From Hyphomicrobiales bacterium (GTDB lineage Bacteria; Pseudomonadota; Alphaproteobacteria; Rhizobiales; Rhizobiaceae), in contig JAJFHV010000015.1 of assembly GCA_021775415.1 (NCBI GenBank), positions 1-37,696 on the forward strand: 37,696 nucleotides of DNA, read 5' to 3'. The position numbers and the translations under genes are program-made. The notes under the pieces were generated by a model. The model was given only the letters and a program-made list of their open reading frames with translations. It was not told the origin of the DNA and made no database searches. Of this stretch, positions 1-7,397 are shown in pieces. Each line of letters begins with the position of its first letter. Within the stretch, counting starts at the first letter, position 1.

Positions 1-45
1 GGGAGTCGGGAAATTGATTGTTATAGCTGACAATGGTGCCCCCAA

Positions 46-630
46 ATGTTTGATGAATTCACACGTATGCAGATTCTGGACGTTGCAGAAAAATCTGTGC
101 GTCGGCGCGGCTACAACAAAATGCGCCTTGGGAAACTGGCACCGCAGATTGGCATCACAAAGAAAAGCTTGCGCAGTCACTTTCCCAAAAAGACCGATCT
201 TGGCCTGGAACTGATCTGGCGGTTCAGCACCAATGTTTTGGAAGCACTCACGGATATTGACCAGTCCAACCAGGACTACGCAGCCAAACTGCGAGACTAT
301 GCCCGTGTTTACGAAGGATCGCTGCAGGAAAACAAAATGTGCCTCTGCGGGATGATGGCTGCCGAGCATGAGACCCTGTCGGATGATATGCAAAAGGCAA
401 TTAACGCATTCTTTGACTGCCATGAGATGTGGATTAACAAAATCCTTATCGCGGGCAAGGAGGCAGGGGAATTTGAATTTGACGGACCGGCAATCAGTCA
501 CGCTCAGACAATTTTGTCTAACCTTCAAGGTGCGTTACTTGTTTCAAAATCTCTGAAATCTGTTGAGCGAATGGCAATTGCGACTTCAAACATTATTGAG
601 TCATACAGAGCAAAGGTGAAAATCGACTAG
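46..630 (+). CDS. TetR/AcrR family transcriptional regulator
   Basis: This 194-residue protein has the TetR layout. An N-terminal helix-turn-helix domain covers about residues 8-55 (ILDVAEKSVRRRGYNKMRLG, then GITKKSLRSHFPKKTDL), followed by an all-helical ligand-binding domain. The segment MCLCGMMAAEHETL near residues 98-111 is typical of the YxaF/NemR-like branch, whose members often sense reactive or hydrophobic small molecules; its two cysteines could be redox-active (inference). The start is the ATG that gives a full-length HTH domain. No gene is visible upstream, so its target is unknown. The next gene on the same strand is a secreted YceI protein 332 bp away, too far to assume an operon. 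A palindromic repeat begins directly after the stop codon. The family call is secure; the ligand is unknown. Confidence 0.9.
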   Translation: MFDEFTRMQILDVAEKSVRRRGYNKMRLGKLAPQIGITKKSLRSHFPKKTDLGLELIWRFSTNVLEALTDIDQSNQDYAAKLRDYARVYEGSLQENKMCLCGMMAAEHETLSDDMQKAINAFFDCHEMWINKILIAGKEAGEFEFDGPAISHAQTILSNLQGALLVSKSLKSVERMAIATSNIIESYRAKVKID

Positions 631-658
631 ATGTCCGCTATTGGCACAAAGCGGGCAT
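631..658. repeat. Short palindromic intergenic repeat, copy 1
   Basis: A 28-bp imperfect inverted repeat begins on the base after the tetR-type stop codon. The left arm is ATGTCCGCT, the right arm AGCGGGCAT, and the centre reads ATTGGCACAA. It shares both arms and most of the centre with the repeat at 3843-3869 read on the other strand, and its first half with 7368-7393. It may act as a weak transcript-end hairpin or be one unit of a dispersed repeat family. Confidence 0.65.
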
Positions 659-675
659 GACGCGTGGTAAACGGA

Positions 676-703
676 ATGTCTGATGGTGGAGATAAAGCGG
701 GCC
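676..703. repeat. Degenerate copy of the short palindromic repeat
   Basis: This segment starts ATGTC and ends AAAGCGGGCC, aligning over its length with copy 1 at 631-658 but with a scrambled centre. Only the outer arms are well kept. It is read as a decayed second unit in the same intergenic region. Confidence 0.35.
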
Positions 704-962
704 TCAAATTACCCTGGTGCTACTTCGATTAATGACCCAAACCCGGCATCGGCTTGATTCTCGTTAGGCCGAAAACTTGCGACCATGCTCAAGTTGTAAC
801 GAAAAATTGCGTCATTCCGCATTGCAACAGTGAGCAAATAGCAATCTGGATGAAGTTTTTTTACCTTCATTAGTGATAACGATTTGCCATTGGAACGTTC
901 GATCTGCCGGATTTCACAATCAGGCAGGGCGTTGAGTTTTTGTCAGGGAGGAAGTTTTTACC
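704..962. other. Intergenic region upstream of the first YceI gene
   Basis: Together with the repeats at 631-703 this makes a 332-bp stretch with no convincing gene. Besides the degenerate repeat at 731-750 it has a 6-bp inverted repeat, ATGAAG at 850-855 and CTTCAT at 865-870 around a T-rich loop. That could be an operator or a weak terminator. A strong ribosome binding site, AGGGAGGAAG, lies just before the YceI start at 963. No clear sigma-70 promoter could be fixed. Confidence 0.4.
731..750. repeat. Degenerate half-copy of the short palindromic repeat
   Basis: The segment AATGACCCAAACCCGGCATC resembles the right half of the copy at 3843-3869 (GTGACCCAAAGCGGACAT) with a few substitutions. 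It suggests the region behind the TetR gene accumulated several repeat units. The match is short, so it may be chance. Confidence 0.3.
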
Positions 963-1556
963 ATGGGATACAAACACGCGTTTGCATCGTCAATTTTTGC
1001 AGTTGCGGTCACCGCGACAAACGTTACTGCCAATGCCGAGGAAATCTACAAGACGGACCAGGGCCATACGGAAGTGTTGTTTGGGTGGCGCCACGCGGGT
1101 GTTTCAAGACAACATGGAGAGTTCACCAAGCTTACAGGAACCTTCACACTGTCTGCTGACAAAGTTGAGGATTCCAGCATAAGCGTCACAATCGATACTT
1201 TGAGTCTACACACCGGGTTTGAGGCGCTGGATGGTGTGTTGAAGGGTTCGACTTGGCTGGATGTAGAAAAGTTTCCAGAAATGACCTTTCAAAGCACATC
1301 AATCGAATTGACCGGAAGCGACACGGCAAAAGTGGCCGGCGACCTTACCCTTCACGGTGTTACCAGGCCCGTGGTGCTGGATACGAAGCTGACCCATCGG
1401 GGCTCTCATCCGGTTGGACAATACATTGACTACTACAAGGGGGATTGGCTGGCCTTTCATGCCACAACCAAAATTGATCATCAGGCGTTCGGTGTTGGTG
1501 GCTATTCAGTCGGGCATATCTCCATTGAGATAAATACCGAACTCAAACGCGAGTAA
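963..1556 (+). CDS. YceI-family periplasmic lipid-binding protein (first paralog)
   Basis: This 197-residue exported protein has a signal peptide with likely cleavage after ANA at about residue 25. The mature part is a YceI domain, an eight-stranded lipocalin-like barrel known in characterised members to hold a polyisoprenoid or quinone chain. Family landmarks are visible: HTEVLFGWRHAGVSRQHGEF near the mature start, the LDVEKFPEMTFQSTSIE strand, LTLHGVTRPVVLDTKL, and the C-terminal KIDHQAFGVGGYSVGHISIEI. The start has a strong Shine-Dalgarno sequence (AGGGAGGAAG). It lies 97 bp upstream of an AraC regulator - cytochrome b561 - YceI operon, so it probably belongs to the same functional unit. 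A role in quinone or isoprenoid handling, or in acid/osmotic stress, is inferred from the family only. Confidence 0.92.
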   Translation: MGYKHAFASSIFAVAVTATNVTANAEEIYKTDQGHTEVLFGWRHAGVSRQHGEFTKLTGTFTLSADKVEDSSISVTIDTLSLHTGFEALDGVLKGSTWLDVEKFPEMTFQSTSIELTGSDTAKVAGDLTLHGVTRPVVLDTKLTHRGSHPVGQYIDYYKGDWLAFHATTKIDHQAFGVGGYSVGHISIEINTELKRE

Positions 1557-1653
1557 GCTGGCCACATGCAATCATGCGGTTTGACTACAACCAGCAGAAT
1601 GTTGTTCTATCCTCCGGCTTACCATAGGCCATGCATGACCAGGTTGTTGATGA

Positions 1654-2670
1654 ATGCATATTGAAGCTTTGCAACGCCATCGAATAAACCGGGTCATGAA
1701 TTTTGCCCGGAATTGCGAATCTGAGGTGCTGACTTTAGAAAATCTTGCGGACGTGGCCTGTTTGTCCCGGTATCACTTCTCCAGAATTTTTACTGAGCAT
1801 TGTCGAGAGACGCCGATTGAATTTGTCTCCCGCCTGCGCCTTGAGCAATCTGTTTCGAACCTGATTTACTTGCCCAACGCGTCCGTTACGGCAATTGCCT
1901 TCGAGGCGGGGTTTTCCAGTTCACAGGCATTTTCCAACGCTTTTCGCCGGCGGTTTGGGATTTCGCCGCGAAATTTCCGGATCAACAATAGTTGGTACAT
2001 CACCGATTTTCCAAAAAACCAGTATGTACTTTCTCCCTTAATGTCGAAATTGCTGGCACCAGTGCGGCACTTCTCGCAGCAGCGGGAGGTTGTGTTGAGG
2101 ACGATGCCCGCGACGCGTTTAGCCTACATCCGGCACCGGGGTGCTTATTACCTTCCGTCTAAAGGAAAGAGTGACAAATTCGTCAAACTGATTGAATGGG
2201 CGAAACTTCGGGGACTGTGGCAGGAAAATACTGAAGTCATTGCGGTTTGCCCCGACAATCCGGCGGTTACACCGCCCCAATTCTGCCAGCATGATTTTGG
2301 AGTTGCCGTCGAGGACGGGGTTAAGGAAGATGATTTCATCAGTATTCAAAACTTACCCGAAATGACTCTCGCAACGTTAAGGGTTTCCGGCTCGTCCCAG
2401 GTAGCCAGGGTGGCTTGGCGATGGTTTATTTCTGAGTGGCTGCCCCAGAGCGGGATGACAAAGGCAAATCACGACTATTTTGAAATCTTCGATTCAAAAT
2501 TCGCCGAGCTGGGCTGCTTAAAGATTCTGGGTGGTTCACAAACGGAAGGTACGCTTTGTATCCCGGTAGCAGCCTGCAATATTAATTCGGCGAAAGATAA
2601 TGCCCACATACCAATTCCCATTGCTCAAAATCTTGCCCCCTACGGTATGAACCGCGACTCAAGGTCATGA
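1654..2670 (+). CDS. AraC-family regulator with GyrI-like effector domain
   Basis: This 338-residue protein has two domains. Residues about 8-105 form an AraC/XylS double helix-turn-helix (LADVACLSRYHFSRIFTEHC, then AIAFEAGFSSSQAFSNAFRRRFGISP). Residues about 145-310 form a GyrI/SOUL-like effector-binding domain, recognisable from MPATRLAYIRHRGAY, CPDNPAVTPPQFCQHDFGVAV and a WRWFISEWLP segment. Rob, SoxS-like and multidrug-sensing regulators with this architecture bind hydrophobic or cationic drugs. The stop codon overlaps the start of the cytochrome b561 gene in an ATGA (2667-2670), so the two are translationally coupled. It probably controls its own operon and perhaps the YceI gene upstream (inference). 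The ribosome binding site is weak. Confidence 0.93.
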   Translation: MHIEALQRHRINRVMNFARNCESEVLTLENLADVACLSRYHFSRIFTEHCRETPIEFVSRLRLEQSVSNLIYLPNASVTAIAFEAGFSSSQAFSNAFRRRFGISPRNFRINNSWYITDFPKNQYVLSPLMSKLLAPVRHFSQQREVVLRTMPATRLAYIRHRGAYYLPSKGKSDKFVKLIEWAKLRGLWQENTEVIAVCPDNPAVTPPQFCQHDFGVAVEDGVKEDDFISIQNLPEMTLATLRVSGSSQVARVAWRWFISEWLPQSGMTKANHDYFEIFDSKFAELGCLKILGGSQTEGTLCIPVAACNINSAKDNAHIPIPIAQNLAPYGMNRDSRS

Positions 2671-3260
2671 AACCGGATTTAGATCGCAACTACCGATACA
2701 CCATCGGGGCAATACTGTTTCACTGGCTCAGCGCTGTTCTTATTATTTTCATGTTGGCACTGGGCCTGTTTATGAAGCGCGGCGCAATCGATCTGTTTTG
2801 GAAATTCGAACTCTATCAATTGCATAAATCAATCGGCATCACCTTGTTCCTTGTGACTTTACTCAGGCTTGTTTGGCGACTTTCAAATGACGTTCCCTAC
2901 TACAAAATTGAATTGCCCAATTGGGTTAAAACAAGTGCAGCTTTGGTGCATTGGGCGCTGTATTTGTTACTTCTGTCCATTCCAATTTCGGGATGGGTGA
3001 TGGTATCTACCGCAAAGATTAATGTTCCAACGATTTACTTCGGACTGTTCCATGTGCCGCATATCAATTTTTTTGCTGCCAATGCGGATGGGTTCGATGA
3101 TGTTACCCGTCTCATGCACACCATTTTGGCGTTCACTTTGGGGTTATTGGCTATTGGCCATATATCAGCAGCGCTGGTCCACTTTCTGATAATAAAGGAC
3201 GGAACCGTTGAGCGCATGCTTCCCGCAAAGTTGAAAATTGGCAAAGATGAGGAGCAGTAG
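2667..3260 (+). CDS. Cytochrome b561 family membrane protein
   Basis: This 197-residue inner-membrane protein has four predicted transmembrane helices, at roughly residues 11-35, 50-70, 92-114 and 147-175. Candidate haem-ligating histidines are H19 (LFHW), H53 (QLHKSIG), H151 (RLMHTIL) and H165 (IGHISAALVHF), matching the two-haem CybB-type pattern. Such proteins pass electrons between quinol and a periplasmic partner. It overlaps the upstream AraC gene by 4 bp and the downstream YceI gene by 14 bp, so the three genes are cotranscribed and coupled. Neighbouring YceI and cytochrome b561 genes are a recurrent pair in Proteobacteria, suggesting that YceI handles the quinone or isoprenoid partner (inference). 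Confidence 0.93.
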   Translation: MKPDLDRNYRYTIGAILFHWLSAVLIIFMLALGLFMKRGAIDLFWKFELYQLHKSIGITLFLVTLLRLVWRLSNDVPYYKIELPNWVKTSAALVHWALYLLLLSIPISGWVMVSTAKINVPTIYFGLFHVPHINFFAANADGFDDVTRLMHTILAFTLGLLAIGHISAALVHFLIIKDGTVERMLPAKLKIGKDEEQ

Positions 3261-3843
3261 ATCGGTGCAATTATCCCGTTACAGGACCCTGTTGGTGACG
3301 GCTTTAATCTGGCTAGGTCCGGTTGTTGGTCCGTATAATGTACAGGCCGCAGAATGGGCAATGGATGCTGCCCGCAGCAAGCTGGAGTTCACTGTCCAAC
3401 TGCAATCCAATCCACTCAAGGGCGCATTTGAAACGTTTCAGGTAGAAATAGACTTTGATCCAGACGATCCATCATCGGGGGTTCTCGATGTCTTGGTAGA
3501 AACCGGATCAATTTCAACCGGGGACAGCCAAAGCAAAACGCTGGCCGAAACTGCAGAGTGGCTGGGTAGCGGTAACTTTCCTGTCGCACGTTTTCATTCA
3601 ACCTCTATCAAGAGCGTTGGTTCAGGCAAGTTCGAGGCAGCAGGATTGTTGACGATCAAGGAGGCCAGCATGCCAATCAATCTTGAATTTACGCTTGAGA
3701 TTGACGGCACCGAAGCCGTTGCCCAAGGCTCAGCCACAATCAACAGGTCTGAGTTTGGTGTGGGAGGTCTGTTCAGCGACAGCCTGCCAGTCCAAGACTT
3801 TGTTATTATTGAATTTGTTGTTCACGCAAGCAATCGCAGCTAG
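3247..3843 (+). CDS. YceI-family periplasmic protein (second paralog)
   Basis: This exported protein is 198 residues from the ATG at 3247; a TTG at 3238 is a possible but less likely start. A signal peptide ends near VQA, residue 34. The YceI domain follows, with KLEFTVQLQSNPLKGAFETF, LGSGNFPVARFHSTSIKSV, LTIKEASMPINLEFTLEI and the closing ATINRSEFGVGGLFSD. It differs clearly from the first YceI: the mature start WAMDAARSKLEFTV lacks the usual H-T-x-V-x-F-x-x-x-H pattern. It overlaps the end of the cytochrome b561 gene by 14 bp and is the last gene of the AraC - cytochrome b561 - YceI operon. A palindromic repeat sits directly after its stop. Confidence 0.9.
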   Translation: MRSSRSVQLSRYRTLLVTALIWLGPVVGPYNVQAAEWAMDAARSKLEFTVQLQSNPLKGAFETFQVEIDFDPDDPSSGVLDVLVETGSISTGDSQSKTLAETAEWLGSGNFPVARFHSTSIKSVGSGKFEAAGLLTIKEASMPINLEFTLEIDGTEAVAQGSATINRSEFGVGGLFSDSLPVQDFVIIEFVVHASNRS

Positions 3844-3869
3844 GTCCATTTGTGACCCAAAGCGGACAT
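3843..3869. repeat. Short palindromic intergenic repeat, copy 2
   Basis: This repeat starts with the last base of the YceI stop codon. It reads GGTCCATTTGTGACCC then AAAGCGGACAT. On the opposite strand it is nearly the same as copy 1 (ATGTCCGCT arm, then GG(T)CACAAA in the centre). It lies between two convergent genes and could serve as a transcript-end hairpin. Confidence 0.6.
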
Positions 3870-3891
3870 TGCTATCGGTCTAACCGGTAAA

Positions 3892-4638
3892 TCAGAGGAT
3901 TTGACTCAGGAACTCTTTGGTTCTGGGATCTTTGGCATTATCGAAGAAATTAGTTGGTGGCCCGTGCTCAACAATCACGCCGCGATCTGTAAAATAAATG
4001 TGGTCAGCAACTTCTCTCGCAAAACCCATTTCATGGGTAACAAGAATGCAAGTCATTCCCTCATCTGCCAGATCCTTGATCGTGAGCAAAACCTCATTGA
4101 CGGTTTCAGGATCCAAAGCAGCCGTTACCTCGTCGAACAGGATTACATCCGGTTTCATTGCAAGGGAGCGGGCAATAGCCACCCGCTGTTGCTGCCCTCC
4201 CGAGAGCTCTCCTGGATAGCTGTCTTCTTTACCCTCAAGGCGAACCTTTCTAATTAACGCGCGAGCCGTTTTTTCCACCTCATCCTTATCCTGTTTAAGA
4301 ACGCGAATGGGTGCCATCATGACATTCTCAAGTGCAGTCTTGTGGGGAAACAAATTGTATTGTTGGAATACCATTCCAACTTTTTTGCGCAGCTCCAGCT
4401 TATCGAGCTTGCTGTCATTGACTTCCTGACCTTCCACCAGGATCGAGCCCTCTTGGATGTCGTTCAAAGCGTTGATGCATCGAATAAGAGTTGATTTTCC
4501 AGACCCCGAAGGGCCAATGATACAAATCACCTCCCCCTTCATCACATCAAGCGAAACCCCTTTGAGCACTTCAAGTGCACCAAACGACTTGTGGACGTTC
4601 TTGATGGAAACCATAGGTTGGGAATCATTCCAGCTCAT
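3892..4638 (-). CDS. Polar amino acid ABC transporter, ATP-binding protein (GlnQ/HisP-like)
   Basis: This 248-residue cytoplasmic ATPase powers the importer encoded just upstream. Visible motifs are Walker A GPSGSGKST (residues 42-50), the Q-loop at Q92-Q93, signature LSGGQQQR (145-152), Walker B VILFDE (165-170), D-loop ALDPE and the switch histidine H202. Walker B continues FDEVTAALDPE, with Val where many GlnQ-type ATPases have Pro; this is a common variant. Length and sequence are typical of the polar amino acid uptake (PAAT) family. It follows the second permease by 10 bp and is the last gene of a four-gene operon. Confidence 0.95.
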   Translation of the reverse strand: MSWNDSQPMVSIKNVHKSFGALEVLKGVSLDVMKGEVICIIGPSGSGKSTLIRCINALNDIQEGSILVEGQEVNDSKLDKLELRKKVGMVFQQYNLFPHKTALENVMMAPIRVLKQDKDEVEKTARALIRKVRLEGKEDSYPGELSGGQQQRVAIARSLAMKPDVILFDEVTAALDPETVNEVLLTIKDLADEGMTCILVTHEMGFAREVADHIYFTDRGVIVEHGPPTNFFDNAKDPRTKEFLSQIL

Positions 4639-4648
4639 AGCGAACCCT

Positions 4649-5497
4649 TTAGTTTATGACCGCAAATTTCTTTTCCAGATAAACAGTCCATCGCGCGATC
4701 GGATAACAGTAGATAAAAAACAACAGAAGAACGAAGGAGTAAAAAGGAGCCAGCAACTCCGGACGCCCACCCTCAGCGGCTAGGGCCTGACCAGTTAGGG
4801 TCATGACTTCAGATACCCCAACAATGGATGCCAGTACCGTTGCCATAGTCAAAATGGAATAGAGGTTCATCCATGGCGGCAACATCCGTTTCACGCATTG
4901 AGGCAGAATAACCAGCCACAGTGTTTGCCGCCGTGTGTAGGCCAGGCTCTCCGCTGCCTCCCATTGACCGCTTGGCAATGATGTAACCGCACCGCGTACA
5001 ATCTCGGAAACATTAGCCATCACCGGAAGTGACAACCCAATAATTGCCTTGAGCCAATCCGGCAACGGGATTGCAAAAATGCCAAGCCTTAATTCGAACG
5101 GCAGCAAGAACATCGCAAAAAACAAAAGCACCAACCATGGCGAGTTGCGGAAAAACTGGGTCAGCCCCCATGCCAATTTCCTCACCCACCCATTGAGCGA
5201 AATTTGGCCCAGCCCGAGCGCAGCACCAACCACCGTACCTATGGCCATCGCACAAACCGAGATGACAAGGTTGAAAATAAAACCCTGCAACAAAAGCGGC
5301 ATCCAGCGAACCAGCGTCTCAAGGGAAGAGGTCTGGACCGTGTCGCTCTGCGCATAACCAAGCCTTGACGAAAAAATACAAAACCCGACAATCACCAATC
5401 CATGCCACGGCTTCAGGCGAAAATTAAAACCTTCCCCGGTCTTCGCGGTAACTGGCAACATCACCGGTAAGTCGGTTTGAAATTCCTGTTTCTTCAT
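4649..5497 (-). CDS. Polar amino acid ABC transporter permease (second permease)
   Basis: This is a 282-residue inner-membrane permease. The start at 5497 gives an ATGA overlap (5494-5497) with the upstream permease; a longer frame upstream is out of keeping with that coupling. The core carries five or so helices with the HisM/GlnP signature RNSPWLVLLFFAMF and the EAA coupling loop EAAESLAYTRRQTLWLVILPQC. Before the core there are about 60 extra residues with another hydrophobic stretch (HGLVIVGFCIFSSRLGYAQS), which could be an added membrane helix or signal anchor. It pairs with the permease at 5494-6240 to form the heterodimeric channel. The substrate is not predictable from sequence. Confidence 0.92.
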   Translation of the reverse strand: MKKQEFQTDLPVMLPVTAKTGEGFNFRLKPWHGLVIVGFCIFSSRLGYAQSDTVQTSSLETLVRWMPLLLQGFIFNLVISVCAMAIGTVVGAALGLGQISLNGWVRKLAWGLTQFFRNSPWLVLLFFAMFLLPFELRLGIFAIPLPDWLKAIIGLSLPVMANVSEIVRGAVTSLPSGQWEAAESLAYTRRQTLWLVILPQCVKRMLPPWMNLYSILTMATVLASIVGVSEVMTLTGQALAAEGGRPELLAPFYSFVLLLFFIYCYPIARWTVYLEKKFAVIN

Positions 5498-6240
5498 GTT
5501 CCGTATCCGGGAATTTTCATTGCCCGCTCCCAACGATCCATTCCCCAAACCAGAACCCCGACAAGCAGAAAATAGGTGATAAGCATGAAGATCATCATTT
5601 CCGTCACATTCACATTGTCCGACCATATCTGATTGGCTTCATACAACATTTCAGGAACCGCAATGGCGTAGGCGAGTGTCGTCGTCTTAACGAGATTGAC
5701 GAGATTGTTGTTAAGCGCCGGTAAAATAACCCGGAACGCCAACGGCAATGTGATGTCCCTGTAAATTTGCAGTCGTGAGAAACCCAACGCTTCCGCCGCC
5801 TCGACCGTCGATTTCGGTACAGCCTCAATCCCTGAGCGAAATATCTCGACGTTAAATGATCCGGCAAAGAACGACAGGGAAATTACCGCCCAGGCAAAAT
5901 TTCCAAGCAGCGGTGCTTGCCCGCCATAATCAGTTGCGACTTTCGGCAACAGTGAACCGATCGCGAAATAAAAGAAGTAAAGTTGGACCAGCGGTGGTGT
6001 ATTACGAAACAGCTGAATGTAGCCGTTGATCAGGCGCCGGGTCCACTTAAAGGGCGAAGCTTGTAACCAGGCACCGATAATTCCAATGATTACTGAAAAA
6101 AACAGGCAAACAACAGATAGTTTTACGGTCATCAGGAAGCCGTAAAACATCCTGTTACGATCATAGCTGTCATAGAGGAATGGAAGGTTTATTCCGGTGT
6201 CGTCGTAGAGCACTCTGAACCATTCATAAAATGCTTCCAT
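5494..6240 (-). CDS. Polar amino acid ABC transporter permease (first permease)
   Basis: This 248-residue integral membrane protein belongs to the HisMQ/GlnP type. Key stretches are the membrane segment MTVKLSVVCLFFSVIIGIIGAWLQ, the RNTPPLVQLYFFYFAIGSLLP motif, and the EAA loop EAAEALGFSRLQIYRDITLPLAFRVILPAL, which contacts the ATPase. It lies 88 bp after the binding-protein gene, with a stable hairpin in that gap, and overlaps the second permease by 4 bp. Together with the other three genes it forms a complete importer. Confidence 0.94.
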   Translation of the reverse strand: MEAFYEWFRVLYDDTGINLPFLYDSYDRNRMFYGFLMTVKLSVVCLFFSVIIGIIGAWLQASPFKWTRRLINGYIQLFRNTPPLVQLYFFYFAIGSLLPKVATDYGGQAPLLGNFAWAVISLSFFAGSFNVEIFRSGIEAVPKSTVEAAEALGFSRLQIYRDITLPLAFRVILPALNNNLVNLVKTTTLAYAIAVPEMLYEANQIWSDNVNVTEMMIFMLITYFLLVGVLVWGMDRWERAMKIPGYGT

Positions 6241-6281
6241 CTACAACACCCCCTCCTCAAGTCACCGCCAATAGAATAGAA

Positions 6282-6310
6282 GGCGGGAGATGCTTTTTGC
6301 AAATCCCGCC
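6282..6310 (-). terminator. Intercistronic hairpin between binding-protein and permease genes
   Basis: GGCGGGA at 6282-6288 pairs with TCCCGCC at 6304-6310. An inner TGC/GCA stem lies around a TTTTT loop. It lies 18 bases past the binding-protein stop codon and before the permease start. Such hairpins often block 3' decay or partly terminate transcription, giving more binding protein than permease. There is no U-run behind it on the transcribed strand, so partial termination or RNA stabilisation is more likely than full termination. Confidence 0.6.
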
Positions 6311-6328
6311 GTCTAATTTGTCTAATGC

Positions 6329-7141
6329 TTATTTGTATTTTTCATGCATTGCCTGTGCGAATGGTGTATTTGCAACACCCCATTTTGTTTCCAACTCCAG
6401 GATGCGACCTGACTTGTGCCATTCGGTGATCACTTCACCCATCATGTTATGGAAGTTGGTTTCCCCAAGCTGCACGGCAAGTCCCCAAGGTGCATCATCG
6501 ATGGTTGGCAGCGGCATTTCATAGCCCTCCCAAGCCGGATCCTTGGTTTTGGCCACAATCGCTGAATCGTCATAAACGAATGCCACGCAGTTTCCGGCCT
6601 GCAAAGCAGCATACGCTTCTGCGGTACCCTTAAACGCAACAATTTCTGCACCAAACTCCTGTCCGGTTTTCTTGTTGTAGAAAGCGCCCTGGATTCCACA
6701 AACCGGTTTTCCGCGCAAGTCTTCCCATTGCTTGAACCCGTATTTTGCAGGAGCCAAAACATTGGTTCCAGATGAGTAATAGTTGGGATCAACAATTGAA
6801 ACGACTTTCCGGCGATCCGGCTTGTCGGTCATTGTCGCAATCATCAGATCAATCTTACCCTGCTCCAAAAACTGCATGCGGTTTGAACTGACGACAGGAA
6901 CATACTCGACTTTCACACCAAGCTTATCCGCCACATCTTTTGCCAAATCCGGTTCAATACCAATGATGGCCCCTGACGGATCACGATATCCATACGGTTT
7001 GTAATCGGCTTTCACCCCAACCTTCAACACTCCGGCTGCTTTGACATCATCAATCACATCGGCCTGTGCCACGTGAGCTGCAATAGTAAATGCACACAAC
7101 GCGCTGGCACCCAAAAGGCCTTTAACAATTTTCCCGATCAT
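6329..7141 (-). CDS. ABC transporter periplasmic amino-acid-type binding protein
   Basis: This 270-residue exported protein is the first gene of the importer operon. The signal peptide ends after VAQA at residue 27. The mature protein has the family-3 solute-binding fold: VLKVGVKADYKPYGYRDPSGAIIGIEPDLAKDVADKLG, then QGKIDLMIATMTDKPDRRKVV, then the GTAEAYAALQAGNCVAFVYDDS segment of lobe 2. The Arg in DRRKVV corresponds to the residue that usually holds the ligand carboxylate, which fits an amino acid or similar substrate. The ribosome binding site is GGAGA before the ATG. The exact ligand cannot be read from sequence. Confidence 0.94.
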   Translation of the reverse strand: MIGKIVKGLLGASALCAFTIAAHVAQADVIDDVKAAGVLKVGVKADYKPYGYRDPSGAIIGIEPDLAKDVADKLGVKVEYVPVVSSNRMQFLEQGKIDLMIATMTDKPDRRKVVSIVDPNYYSSGTNVLAPAKYGFKQWEDLRGKPVCGIQGAFYNKKTGQEFGAEIVAFKGTAEAYAALQAGNCVAFVYDDSAIVAKTKDPAWEGYEMPLPTIDDAPWGLAVQLGETNFHNMMGEVITEWHKSGRILELETKWGVANTPFAQAMHEKYK

Positions 7142-7267
7142 TTCGATATTTCTCCATGTTGATCCGCTAATCTACAAAGCCTTCGAGAACGGCGGTCATT
7201 CATCTCTCGAACGTTACCCGCACAAAATCACACCAAAATACGCCTATTTTCGGTATGAGCTAGTCGA

Positions 7268-7298
7268 ATAGTAAACTTCGCTTGCTTGAGGGAGTCAA
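7268..7298 (-). promoter_or_regulatory. Possible promoter for the ABC importer operon
   Basis: Read on the minus strand, TTGACT (7293-7298) is followed after 19 bases by TACTAT (7268-7273), about 130 bases before the binding-protein start. The -35 is good, the -10 is moderate and the spacing is longer than ideal, so this is tentative. Confidence 0.3.
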
Positions 7299-7367
7299 CG
7301 CGTATCGCTGGTTGGAGAGGTTTGCAGAATTTGCCGCAGTTGATGCCGCGTACACAACTCGTTCAAA

Positions 7368-7393
7368 ATGTCCGCTTCTGGCACTGTCGTGCC
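7368..7393 (-). repeat. Short palindromic repeat copy 3 / hairpin after the VOC gene
   Basis: The plus strand reads ATGTCCGCTTCTGGCAC then TGTCGTGCC. The first 17 bases match copy 1 at 631-658 with one or two changes. Part of it folds as GGCAC-TGTC-GTGCC (7380-7393). It lies 4 bases after the stop codon of the minus-strand VOC gene, the same placement as the other two copies. Confidence 0.5.
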
Positions 7394-7397
7394 AAGA

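Noticed and set aside
5497-5626. Longer N-terminus for the second ABC permease
   Set aside because: The extension lies wholly inside the upstream permease gene, is Cys/Gly-rich without homology, and the ATGA overlap at 5494-5497 explains the start.
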